This document shows, in pieces, positions 57,028-64,000 of a DNA stretch of 64,000 nucleotides; the first letter of the stretch is position 1; each line of letters opens with the position of its first letter. The notes beneath the pieces are model-generated. The model ran no database searches and had not been told where the DNA came from. It saw only the letters and a list, made by a program, of their open reading frames with translations. The DNA lies in assembly GCF_014698305.1 (NCBI RefSeq), contig NZ_JACJST010000004.1:247994-311993 (forward strand). Reading direction: 5' to 3'. Both the position numbers and the translations under genes were made by a program. Source of the DNA: Anabaena lutea FACHB-196. GTDB lineage: Bacteria > Cyanobacteriota > Cyanobacteriia > Cyanobacteriales > Nostocaceae.

Positions 57028-58017
57028 TCAACTAGAAACTGCATAATTGGGGTTGTTTAGCTTCTGCTCAACCCATTCAATAACCTGATGACCAAGATGA
57101 GTTCCATCTAAACGGTCAATCTCACGAATTCCCGTGGGACTGGTAACGTTTACTTCCGTCAGGTAGCCACCAATCACATCAATACCGACAAAAATTAAAC
57201 CGTCTTGACGGAGTTTTTCGGCTAATAAGGCGCAAATTTTCTGCTCTGATGGGGTAATTTGGGTTTGAGCCACAGTGCCGCCTGTAGCCATATTATTGCG
57301 AAAATCACTGCCATTGGAAAGGCGATTGAGCGCTCCAATAGGTTCACCATTTAGCAAAATAATCCGCTTGTCTCCCTCTTTAGCCGCTGGTAAATAGTTT
57401 TGTACCATCACAGGTACTCGACCTTGGACAGTACTGAGTTCAACAATAGAATTGAAATTGCGATCGCCTGATTGCAAAAATAAAATCCCCTCCCCAGCTT
57501 TGTTACCTAGTGGTTTGAGAACAGTTGCTCCCTTGGCTTCCACAAAGGAGCGGATAACTTCCTTGTCAGCACTGACAATCGTTTCAGGAATGCATTCGGT
57601 AAACTGAAGGGCATACATTTTCTCATTTGCACTTCTGATACCACTAGGACTGTTAATTACCAAAGTTTTATTTTGGTCAACGTAATCCAAAATGTAAGTA
57701 GCATAGAGGTAGGAATCATTTACAGGTGGATCTGTTCGCATAAATACAGCATCCATTGATTCCAAGGGAGTTAAGACACTAGAACTTAACTTATACCAAG
57801 GATTCGCTGCTATCCAACGTCCCTCTACCAACTCCACTGGTACAAGTTCTACCTGTTGTAGCAAAGCCCAAGCTTTGCTATCCACAACATTCAGTAGGTT
57901 AGCTTGAGTTATCCAAACTTCATGACCTAAAATTTGCGCGGCTTCCATGAGCGCAACACTTGTGTCATGGCATGGATCAAGCTGATGGATGGGATCTATA
58001 ATAAAAGCCAGTTTCAC
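57028..58017 (-). CDS. gshB: Glutathione synthetase
   Basis: A 329-residue ATP-grasp enzyme joining gamma-glutamylcysteine and glycine. The GTG at 58017 (VKLAFIIDPIHQLDPCHDTS) is preferred: GAGG sits eight bases upstream, and the longer frame would need a TTG at 58038. Motifs: MRTDPPVNDSYLYATYILDYVD near 92-113, KPLGNKAGEGI near 185, and GIDVIGGYLTEVNVTSPTGIREI near 290-312, the metal/ATP-binding block. It lies 108 bases downstream of grxC on the same strand, a natural pairing. Confidence 0.95.
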   Translation of the reverse strand: MKLAFIIDPIHQLDPCHDTSVALMEAAQILGHEVWITQANLLNVVDSKAWALLQQVELVPVELVEGRWIAANPWYKLSSSVLTPLESMDAVFMRTDPPVNDSYLYATYILDYVDQNKTLVINSPSGIRSANEKMYALQFTECIPETIVSADKEVIRSFVEAKGATVLKPLGNKAGEGILFLQSGDRNFNSIVELSTVQGRVPVMVQNYLPAAKEGDKRIILLNGEPIGALNRLSNGSDFRNNMATGGTVAQTQITPSEQKICALLAEKLRQDGLIFVGIDVIGGYLTEVNVTSPTGIREIDRLDGTHLGHQVIEWVEQKLNNPNYAVSS

Positions 58018-58124
58018 CCTCTTTACCTCAATCACCAAGAATGTAATGGGTCAATTTAGATGATCTCACTGATTGACGTAGAAGCTAAACTTCTTGTCCC
58101 TGAGATTACTGCTGTGGATTTGCT

Positions 58125-58394
58125 TTAAATGCTATCAGCAGCAAGCAGTTCATCTAACTTGCCTTGACGGTCTAAAGCGTGAATATCGTCACAACCACCA
58201 ATATGATCATCATTGATAAAAATTTGTGGTAAAGAGCGTCTACCATTTGCCCTTTGAGCCATTTTATTCCGTGCAGTTTCATCTCCATCGATACTGTATT
58301 CGATGAAATCAACTTCCTTGTTTTTCAGCAAGCTTTTAGCACGTATGCAAAATGGGCAAGTACTCCAAGTGTAAATTTCTACTTTTGCCGTCAT
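58125..58394 (-). CDS. grxC: Glutaredoxin 3 (dithiol)
   Basis: An 89-residue glutaredoxin; the ATG at 58394 opens at MTAKVEIYTWSTCPFC. The CPFC active site is at residues 13-16, with the cis-Pro/TVPxx-like QIFINDDHIGGCDDI motif near 58-72. It reduces disulfides with glutathione made by the GshB encoded next. Confidence 0.93.
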   Translation of the reverse strand: MTAKVEIYTWSTCPFCIRAKSLLKNKEVDFIEYSIDGDETARNKMAQRANGRRSLPQIFINDDHIGGCDDIHALDRQGKLDELLAADSI

Positions 58395-58551
58395 AAATAT
58401 CCAATACTTAATCAAATACTTCTTAATTTTAAACTGTTGCTACTCTAGTCTAAAGAAAAGGGAGGCTGATCCCACCTAAAGAAGGAATTCAAGCCGCCCT
58501 TTTGCTGTCAGTGAATATTGATAACCGAGAATAATCTCTCAGAGCTAGAAT

Positions 58552-59382
58552 CTAAACTGCTAGTAAAGACTTTTTCTTTACCACTCTCACCCCACCTATA
58601 GCAAATAAACCAAGTGCAACTGCTGCACTGGGTTCAGGTACTTTTTGTGGTGGTGGTGGTGGTGCAACGTAATAAGTGGCAGCTTCGTTTAAATTAGTCC
58701 CGTATTGAAAACGAATATTGCTAATCTTTTTGATATCAAAGCCAGCGGTTAGCCCTGATAAAACAAACGTTGCAGAGTTGTTAACAAAAGGATTGGTTTT
58801 GATTGGGTTATTCGCACCGCTGCCGTAGCCGTTTATTATGCCATACTTTTGTTGGCTTGAGCCTCCTATGCCCTGAAAAATACCTAAACCAGCAGTACCA
58901 AGACCATACTGTTGAGTTACTGCTACAGCACCAGCAGCACTAACATCTCCACCTAATCCAGAGGCCTTGGTAGTAGAGGCAAATGCCCATTCTTTACCAT
59001 TTGGAGTGTTAAGAAGATTGACATTACTTGTAGTGGTGTTAGTATTCTTTTGAGTTACTGTTGCCGCTGTAGCCGAGGCTAACGATAAGTTTAAAGGCGA
59101 AGAACCATTGTAGTCCCAGAAAAGTGAAGTCAGAACATCAGAGGGAGCTTTTGCACCTGCCCCAAGATTAGTAAGGGTGATAGTTAATTTACCTGGGTTT
59201 AACGAGTCATTAAAAATAACTGATGATTCTAGACTGCTGCTAGTTGCTGAGTTAGTGCCTGTAGCGGAAAAGGTCATACTAGCTGCGTAGGCTTGAGGTA
59301 TTTGGGAAGCCATCACCACCGTTAAGGATGAAACTCCAAGGGCTATATAACCTAGTATTTTTTGAGAGGATGTTGTTAACAT
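58552..59382 (-). CDS. PEP-CTERM sorting-domain protein
   Basis: A 276-residue secreted protein. Signal peptide at residues 1-33 (GYIALGVSSLTVVMASQIPQAYA), then a Ser/Thr/Asn/Gly-rich beta domain, and a C-terminal PEP-CTERM anchor: VPEPSAAVALGLFAIGG, a hydrophobic stretch, and a basic tail RVVKKKS. A Pro run precedes the anchor. In bacteria with exosortase, such proteins are cut and displayed at the envelope or shed. The role of the domain itself is unknown. Confidence 0.88.
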   Translation of the reverse strand: MLTTSSQKILGYIALGVSSLTVVMASQIPQAYAASMTFSATGTNSATSSSLESSVIFNDSLNPGKLTITLTNLGAGAKAPSDVLTSLFWDYNGSSPLNLSLASATAATVTQKNTNTTTSNVNLLNTPNGKEWAFASTTKASGLGGDVSAAGAVAVTQQYGLGTAGLGIFQGIGGSSQQKYGIINGYGSGANNPIKTNPFVNNSATFVLSGLTAGFDIKKISNIRFQYGTNLNEAATYYVAPPPPPQKVPEPSAAVALGLFAIGGVRVVKKKSLLAV

Positions 59383-60006
59383 TTAAAATAAACTCCATTA
59401 ATTAAGAGTACTTTTATATTTCGTAAAGTTTATGACTACTGAATATACTGTGGCACAAGTGCGTTCCAAAGTCTATGTTGCAAAGACAACTTCATGAAAG
59501 ATTTAATTAACCTTTAAACTCAGTGTATATTTACGGAATATATCACACCGATTTCCTATGTATACGCACTCTGCAAATTAATCATGGTATTTTGTTTGTT
59601 GCCAAAATATAGCAATCCTAGAATGACTCTTGAGACAATACTTTTCTCACACTCGTAATTTTTATAACTAAAACTAAAACCATTAATTACGCTAAATATA
59701 AAATTTCAGCCACAAAATCGCATGATATTTTGGTATTATAATTATCTTTAATTAAGTATTTTCTCATAAATGAACCCGGATTGCTATAGTCCGTTATAAA
59801 TTTAGTAGGTTGGCGTTAAAAATTGTCGTTGGGATAAGGCAGGGGGCAGGGTGCAGGGTGCAGGGGGAGAGAGGGTTTTAGCCTTGTTTACTTTTCTTTA
59901 CACAGTTTGGTTTTATTGTGCTTACCTACTTTTGATTAATGATTCTGGTGATAGTAAATAGACTCGTTATGTAAGTACGTAAGCGGAATGTGGGTTGTAT
60001 GGCAAG

Positions 60007-60049
60007 AGTCAGGAGACGCTTCGCAGACCTCCGGTTCAGGAGTAAAACC
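60007..60049 (+). repeat. Second copy of the 42-bp repeat core
   Basis: About 42 bases (AGTCAGGAGACGCTTCGCAG through CAGGAGTAAAAC) identical to the inside of the element at 28293-28412 (opposite orientation), but without the ATACAGCAG ends. Confidence 0.75.
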
Positions 60050-60134
60050 CTCTTGTAGTGAGAGTTTCATTATCAATTGATGTCCTAACTACCCTGTCCA
60101 CGGCTATAAAATATTTTTACTCTACACAAAAAAT

Positions 60135-60155
60135 CCGTACTCTTTGGGAATACGG
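60135..60155 (-). terminator. Terminator of hflX
   Basis: On the minus strand CCGTA (60155-60151) pairs with TACGG (60139-60135), followed by ATTTTTTG. It is about 37 bases past the hflX stop; T tracts on both sides suggest it could serve either strand. Confidence 0.6.
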
Positions 60156-60191
60156 TTTTTCTGATCATAGCTTCATCTAAATTATGAGTAT

Positions 60192-61931
60192 TTACCCACC
60201 ATCAACCGCATATTCAATCAACTGGGATAAGCGATAGCGGAGGTTTTCTAAACCTAAACGCTGACTAGCGGAGATAAATATCGCTAGAGGAAACTCTTCC
60301 TTCGCTAAAGCTAGTGTCTCGCTACTAACTTGGTCAATTTTGTTAAAAGCAACCAAAGCTGGGCCAGGAGTTATGGGCATTTGGGCGAGAATTTCCCTAA
60401 CTGCGCGAATATGACTCAACCAGGCAGGATGAGACAAATCTACCAAATGCAGTAGAGCATCAGCTTCTGTGACTTCTTCCAAAGTGGCGCGGAAGGCATC
60501 CATTAAGGAGGGGGGTAACTCGTGAATAAACCCTACAGTATCTGTGATTAAGGTTTCCTGAGGTTCATTGGTATCTGCGTTGGGAATGACCAAGCGACGT
60601 GTCGTGGGGTCGAGTGTGGCAAAAAGTTGGTCGGCTGTGTAAACTTCGGCGTTAGTGAGGGCGTTAAGTAAGGTAGACTTACCCGCGTTGGTATAACCCA
60701 CTAAGGCCACCGAAGGAACTTCACGATGTTGTCGTCGTTGACGTAAGCGTGAGCGATGAGCTTGCAACTGGTTAACTTCGTGTTGTAGTCGGGAAATTCG
60801 CTGCTGAATCGCTCGGCGTTCAGTTTCCAGTTTTGTTTCACCAGGTCCGCGAGTCCCAATACCGCCCCCTAGTCGGGACATGGTACGACCTCGACCTGTG
60901 AGTCGTGGCATCATATATTCTAACTGTGCCAGTTCGACTTGTAATTTCCCTGCACCAGATTGGGCGCGTTGAGCAAAGATATCTAATATAACTTCTGTAC
61001 GGTCAACTACTCTGACCCCAATTTGTGCTTCTAGGTTACGGACTTGAGCGGGTGAGAGGTCTCGGTCAAAGACGACAAGATTGGCTCCCAAGGTTTGGGC
61101 GGTGAGGGCAACTTCTTGAACTTTACCTTCACCAATGACGGTTTGGGGATGAATGCGCGATCGCTTTTGTTGGAGTATCTGCAATACATCTCCCCCAGCT
61201 GTATCCACTAACCGCACCAATTCCGCTATGGTGTCTTGGAATTGTTGAGGAGTGGTGCTATCAGTTATTACCCCGACTATGACCACACGATCATTGTCAG
61301 CGCCTACTTCTTGAGCAATATATTCCCGGCGGAATTCTTCTTCTAGACCTTCCACTAAGTCCAGAAAATCCTGTTCGGCGATCGCATCTAAACTCTGAGG
61401 TGGCGACACGCTGGAATATAGGGTTGCGTCTGGGGTAGTAATTCCTGAAGACTGAGTTAAAACTAGCTGTTTACTGTTATTGGCTACTAAATGCGCCAAA
61501 TAAGCTTCTTTCACGTAACCAGCCGCACCACCACCCCGCCTTGTAAATCCCGTTCCAGTAATGTTTAACACTACCAAAGCATCTAAGCGTTGTAGTGCCA
61601 TCGCTGTCAGTGCTGCCTCATTTGGTGGTTCTGGCTTGAGATGGGTAGCTATACAACGAATACCACTCAGACGTTCTGCACCGTAACGGGGTAGTTCTAG
61701 TGGTGGGATTTGAGTTTGACGTGGACTGCCTACTCCCACCCGAATCACTTGTCCGCGACGATTGAGATAAGCACATACAGGCTGATTTAGTTCTGTGCTA
61801 ATTGCGGCCAGACGCTGGGCAAACTCCGATGTTGTGATGAGATTGCCAGATATGCGCTGGTGGTACAGCCGCTGTAGTTGTTTCAGCTGGCTGGACTTTA
61901 AACCTTGGAGATTACCGAAGATGGTCTCTAT
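60192..61931 (-). CDS. hflX: Ribosome-associated GTPase HflX
   Basis: The frame encodes 579 residues if started at the ATA codon at 61931-61929. The usual bacterial start codons give only a GTG at 61748 (518 residues), which would remove about 61 residues (ETIFGNLQGLKSSQLKQLQR, ISGNLITTSEFAQRLAAIS...) that look like genuine HflX N-terminus. The product has an HflX N-terminal domain, a helical linker (QAHRSRLRQRRQHR) and a GTPase with the P-loop GYTNAGKSTLLN (about residue 414), the DTVGFI switch II and NKID motif. It splits stalled ribosomes. Start remains uncertain. Confidence 0.9.
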   Translation of the reverse strand: METIFGNLQGLKSSQLKQLQRLYHQRISGNLITTSEFAQRLAAISTELNQPVCAYLNRRGQVIRVGVGSPRQTQIPPLELPRYGAERLSGIRCIATHLKPEPPNEAALTAMALQRLDALVVLNITGTGFTRRGGGAAGYVKEAYLAHLVANNSKQLVLTQSSGITTPDATLYSSVSPPQSLDAIAEQDFLDLVEGLEEEFRREYIAQEVGADNDRVVIVGVITDSTTPQQFQDTIAELVRLVDTAGGDVLQILQQKRSRIHPQTVIGEGKVQEVALTAQTLGANLVVFDRDLSPAQVRNLEAQIGVRVVDRTEVILDIFAQRAQSGAGKLQVELAQLEYMMPRLTGRGRTMSRLGGGIGTRGPGETKLETERRAIQQRISRLQHEVNQLQAHRSRLRQRRQHREVPSVALVGYTNAGKSTLLNALTNAEVYTADQLFATLDPTTRRLVIPNADTNEPQETLITDTVGFIHELPPSLMDAFRATLEEVTEADALLHLVDLSHPAWLSHIRAVREILAQMPITPGPALVAFNKIDQVSSETLALAKEEFPLAIFISASQRLGLENLRYRLSQLIEYAVDGG

Positions 61932-62102
61932 AGACGTTTATGACCAGTTCACTGGCCCCCCCGAATAGTTCTATTGTCTATTTTACAACAGCGAGTAAGT
62001 TGCAAGGTCTATCTTTTGGGGAATGCCTAGCGGTAGATATGCGCTGGCTGGTCATTTGGGGTATGTATTTTCTTCAGCAAGACTGGAAATTTGTAGCAAC
62101 AA

Positions 62103-62258
62103 TGCGATCGCCTGACTGTTGATCAAAAACAAAATATTCTGGGACGCAAGCTTGAACAGATTGATGAACGAATAGAAAAATTAAGGAAGATGAAGGTTTA
62201 TCTCTCGGACAAACTAGATCATTTATCAGGACTTAGACAAAAAACACCGATAAAATAG
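62103..62258 (+). pseudogene. Remnant of a MerR-family-like C-terminus
   Basis: A 51-codon frame ending in TAG at 62256-62258. It reads ...LTVDQKQNILGRKLEQIDER.. with a coiled-coil helix of the type that closes MerR-family regulators (dimerisation helix). No N-terminal winged-helix portion is found upstream in frame, so it looks like a decayed fragment. Assignment is by heptad-like helix character only. Confidence 0.35.
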
Positions 62259-62320
62259 CATCCAATATATAGCTGTGTGCATTTGGATGAGATACAGTTT
62301 TAAGCACTCTCCTTGAATGT

Positions 62321-63307
62321 TTAAGTCCTGCTATTTTCTTTGGAATTCATTTTCAGGTGATATTTTTTCACTCCCTCCCCCAACTCCTCACTCAACCAAC
62401 TCGCAAACTGGGGATATACTGGCAACCTTGGTATTAACTCCCACCCTCTAGGCTGTAAAATTTCTCTCAATGTCTGTTCTTGCAAATGAGGATAATCAGG
62501 ATTAACTTCATCTTTGGGGCTAATTCCTCCTAAATCTCTCGCACCCGCAGCGATACAAGCAAGTAACCATTCTTGATCTTGAATTAAATTGGGCGGGATT
62601 TGAATTGTAATATCTATTGGTAAAATCTGCCTTGCTTTGGCGATGACGGACGGTAGTTGATGGGGGTCAAAAGGCGGTGCATCGAAGGTTTGCTGACTTC
62701 CCGGACTGTGGGGTTGCAGTATGACTTCTTGTATATGCTGGTAGCGTTGATGCAAATCTGAGATAGCTACTAAAGTTTCCCACCAATCATTTTCAGTCTC
62801 ACCTATTCCCAAAAGTAGTCCGGTAGTAAAAGGAATTTGCAACTCTCCTGCCCATTGCAACTGTTGCAGCCTCACTTCTGGTATTTTACTCGGTGCGTGG
62901 CGATGGACTGTATCTAGTAGTTGTGGTGTTAACTGTTCCAACATCAACCCCATCGACACATTTACATTTTTCAGCTTCTGCATTTCTTCAAAGCTGAGGG
63001 GACCGACATTGGTATGTGGTAAAAATCCCATCTTTAGTGCTAATGCACACAAATCATAAATTCGCTCTAACCATGCCTTACGCTTTGGTGAATGAGGATG
63101 TACTTCACCACTGAGGATGAGGATTTCACATACATTCTGACTTTGCAGTTGTTGTAAAATACTCTTTGCTTCTGCAAGAGTTAGCCAAGGTCTTTGACCT
63201 GGATCTGTGCGGAAATTGCAGTAGGAACAGCGGTTAAAGCATTCATAAGTCGGGACGATGGTGTAAGCAGGGCTATATGTAACAATATTTTGACTAAATG
63301 AGGACAT
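62321..63307 (-). CDS. cofG: FO synthase subunit CofG
   Basis: A 328-residue radical SAM enzyme that joins its partner CofH to make 7,8-didemethyl-8-hydroxy-5-deazariboflavin, the chromophore of F420-type cofactors and DNA photolyases. Start at the ATG 63307 (MSSFSQNIVTYSPAYTIVPT); the upstream 22 codons are not used. The cluster motif is CFNRCSYCNF near residues 24-33; ILSGEVHPHSPKRKAWLER and GIGETENDWWE are family-typical. CofH is not in the window. No other F420 genes nearby. Confidence 0.93.
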   Translation of the reverse strand: MSSFSQNIVTYSPAYTIVPTYECFNRCSYCNFRTDPGQRPWLTLAEAKSILQQLQSQNVCEILILSGEVHPHSPKRKAWLERIYDLCALALKMGFLPHTNVGPLSFEEMQKLKNVNVSMGLMLEQLTPQLLDTVHRHAPSKIPEVRLQQLQWAGELQIPFTTGLLLGIGETENDWWETLVAISDLHQRYQHIQEVILQPHSPGSQQTFDAPPFDPHQLPSVIAKARQILPIDITIQIPPNLIQDQEWLLACIAAGARDLGGISPKDEVNPDYPHLQEQTLREILQPRGWELIPRLPVYPQFASWLSEELGEGVKKYHLKMNSKENSRT

Positions 63308-63558
63308 ATATATAAGTAACGGATTTTTCGTGGGGAGTGTTATGCCAAAGGCTAACGTACCAATGGTTTTCACTTCGAGTGTCTGATGTGGTTAGTAGCT
63401 TACTTTCTGGGCTTTAGCGTAGCCATGCAAGGGCTTTACCCACCCTACAAGAAAATTATTATAGAAATTGTTACAAAAGAATTAACGCCTAAAACCCTTG
63501 CTGTGTCTGCTTTATCATTCTATTTTTCAAATATATTAAAAAATATTACGAAAACCTC

Positions 63559-63587
63559 TTTACAAATCTCAATAAACGTCCTAATAT
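63559..63587 (+). promoter_or_regulatory. psbA promoter (-35 TTTACA, -10 TAATAT)
   Basis: TTTACA at 63559-63564 and TAATAT at 63582-63587 separated by exactly 17 bases, the standard sigma-70-type layout and the usual cyanobacterial psbA form. It predicts transcription starting near 63594, leaving a leader of about 54 bases. Confidence 0.8.
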
Positions 63588-63647
63588 AAATTCATGAGGT
63601 AGAAACACCTACCAAAACATACATACCCAAAACGCAATTATAAACAC

Positions 63648-64000
63648 ATGACTACAGCCATTCAACAGCGCCAAAGCGCCAACGTCTGGGATAGATTCTG
63701 CGAATGGATCACCAGCACCGAAAATCGCATCTACATCGGTTGGTTCGGAGTCTTGATGATTCCTACCCTCCTATCTGCGATCGCTTGCTTCGTAATTGCA
63801 TTCATCGCCGCTCCTCCCGTAGACATCGACGGTATCCGTGAGCCAGTAGCAGGTTCATTACTATACGGAAACAACATCATCTCCGGTGCAGTTGTTCCCT
63901 CCTCCAACGCAATTGGATTACACTTCTACCCAATCTGGGAAGCAGCATCCTTAGATGAGTGGTTGTACAACGGTGGTCCTTACCAACTAGTAGTATTCCA
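63648..64000 (+). CDS. psbA: Photosystem II D1 protein (N-terminal part, cut by window edge)
   Basis: The first 117 codons of D1, the reaction-centre subunit that binds P680, pheophytin and the manganese cluster. It opens with [20 protein letters not shown] and continues with [32 protein letters not shown] and [16 protein letters not shown]. The residue that separates D1:1 from D1:2 forms (position 130) lies beyond the window. No ribosome binding site of standard type is seen before the ATG, as usual for psbA. Confidence 0.97.
   Translation, partial: MTTAIQQRQSANVWDRFCEWITSTENRIYIGWFGVLMIPTLLSAIACFVIAFIAAPPVDIDGIREPVAGSLLYGNNIISGAVVPSSNAIGLHFYPIWEAASLDEWLYNGGPYQLVVF

Larger units (their letters stand above)
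59383..60191. other. Intergenic region with repeats between PEP-CTERM gene and hflX
   Basis: 809 bases between two minus-strand genes, so the PEP-CTERM gene's promoter should lie at its left part. GC-rich tandem repeats (GGGTGCA)n occur at 59839-59866, and the repeat core at 60007-60049 matches the element that broke the DUF29 gene. A bidirectional-looking terminator lies at 60135-60155. Confidence 0.45.

Noticed and set aside
61940..62122. 60-codon plus-strand frame between hflX and cofG
   Set aside because: Overlaps the region just upstream of hflX and lacks coding character; only the out-of-frame tail at 62103-62258 looked like a gene remnant.
63386..63589. 67-codon plus-strand frame ahead of psbA
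   Set aside because: Overlaps the psbA promoter and a dispersed repeat; no family resemblance.

Overview
The window comes from the chromosome of a filamentous, heterocyst-type cyanobacterium (Nostoc/Anabaena group, order Nostocales). Photosystem II genes (psbO, start of psbA), the four-gene fbp-tal-zwf-opcA block, a CrtW-type carotenoid ketolase, HIP1 octamers (GCGATCGC) throughout, and 7-8 bp short tandem repeats (STRRs) between and even inside genes all point there. From memory, several stretches resemble Anabaena PCC 7120 gene order (sigF-psbO-ftsQ-ftsZ-gshB-grx; fbp-tal-zwf-opcA). No rRNA, tRNA, CRISPR array or intact insertion sequence was seen.

Layout. 1-545: tail of an unidentified gene. 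0.5-10.3 kb: a DMT-family exporter, then an amino-acid ABC transporter (natF, natG, natH-like) split by a three-gene cassette: a 1472-residue TPR-CHAT protease, a 185-residue protein with an antitoxin-like tail, and a RelE-like protein. 10.4-18.4 kb (minus strand): small membrane protein, aspartase/fumarase-family lyase, UPF0182 membrane protein, a secreted CHAT protein and a partner with outer-membrane-barrel character. 18.9-21.8 kb: cyclic-nucleotide-binding protein, histone-deacetylase-like amidohydrolase, cobyrinate a,c-diamide synthase. 22-27.5 kb: opcA, zwf, tal, fbp, the oxidative pentose phosphate operon that supplies NADPH in the dark and in heterocysts. 28-35 kb: a DUF29 gene broken by a small inverted-repeat element, a B12-dependent ribonucleotide reductase carrying a full intein, a polymorphic-toxin-like RNase domain with a likely immunity partner, an Alr4036-type flavoprotein and cysE. 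35-48 kb: secreted and membrane proteins, rhodanese, hrcA, crtW, a radical SAM protein, SemiSWEET transporter, a helical-repeat protein of unknown family, aroC. 48-64 kb: sigF, psbO, ftsQ, ftsZ, gshB, grxC, a PEP-CTERM protein, hflX, cofG and the 5' end of psbA with a clear promoter.

The most unusual material is (i) the TPR-CHAT / antitoxin-tail / RelE-like cassette inside a transporter operon, (ii) the second, exported CHAT protein paired with a barrel-like protein, (iii) the stand-alone BECR-like toxin with its neighbour, and (iv) several cases where short repeats have entered coding sequence (natG/CHAT junction, cbiA, DUF29). Function calls rest on reading of motifs and memory of families; no database search was run.
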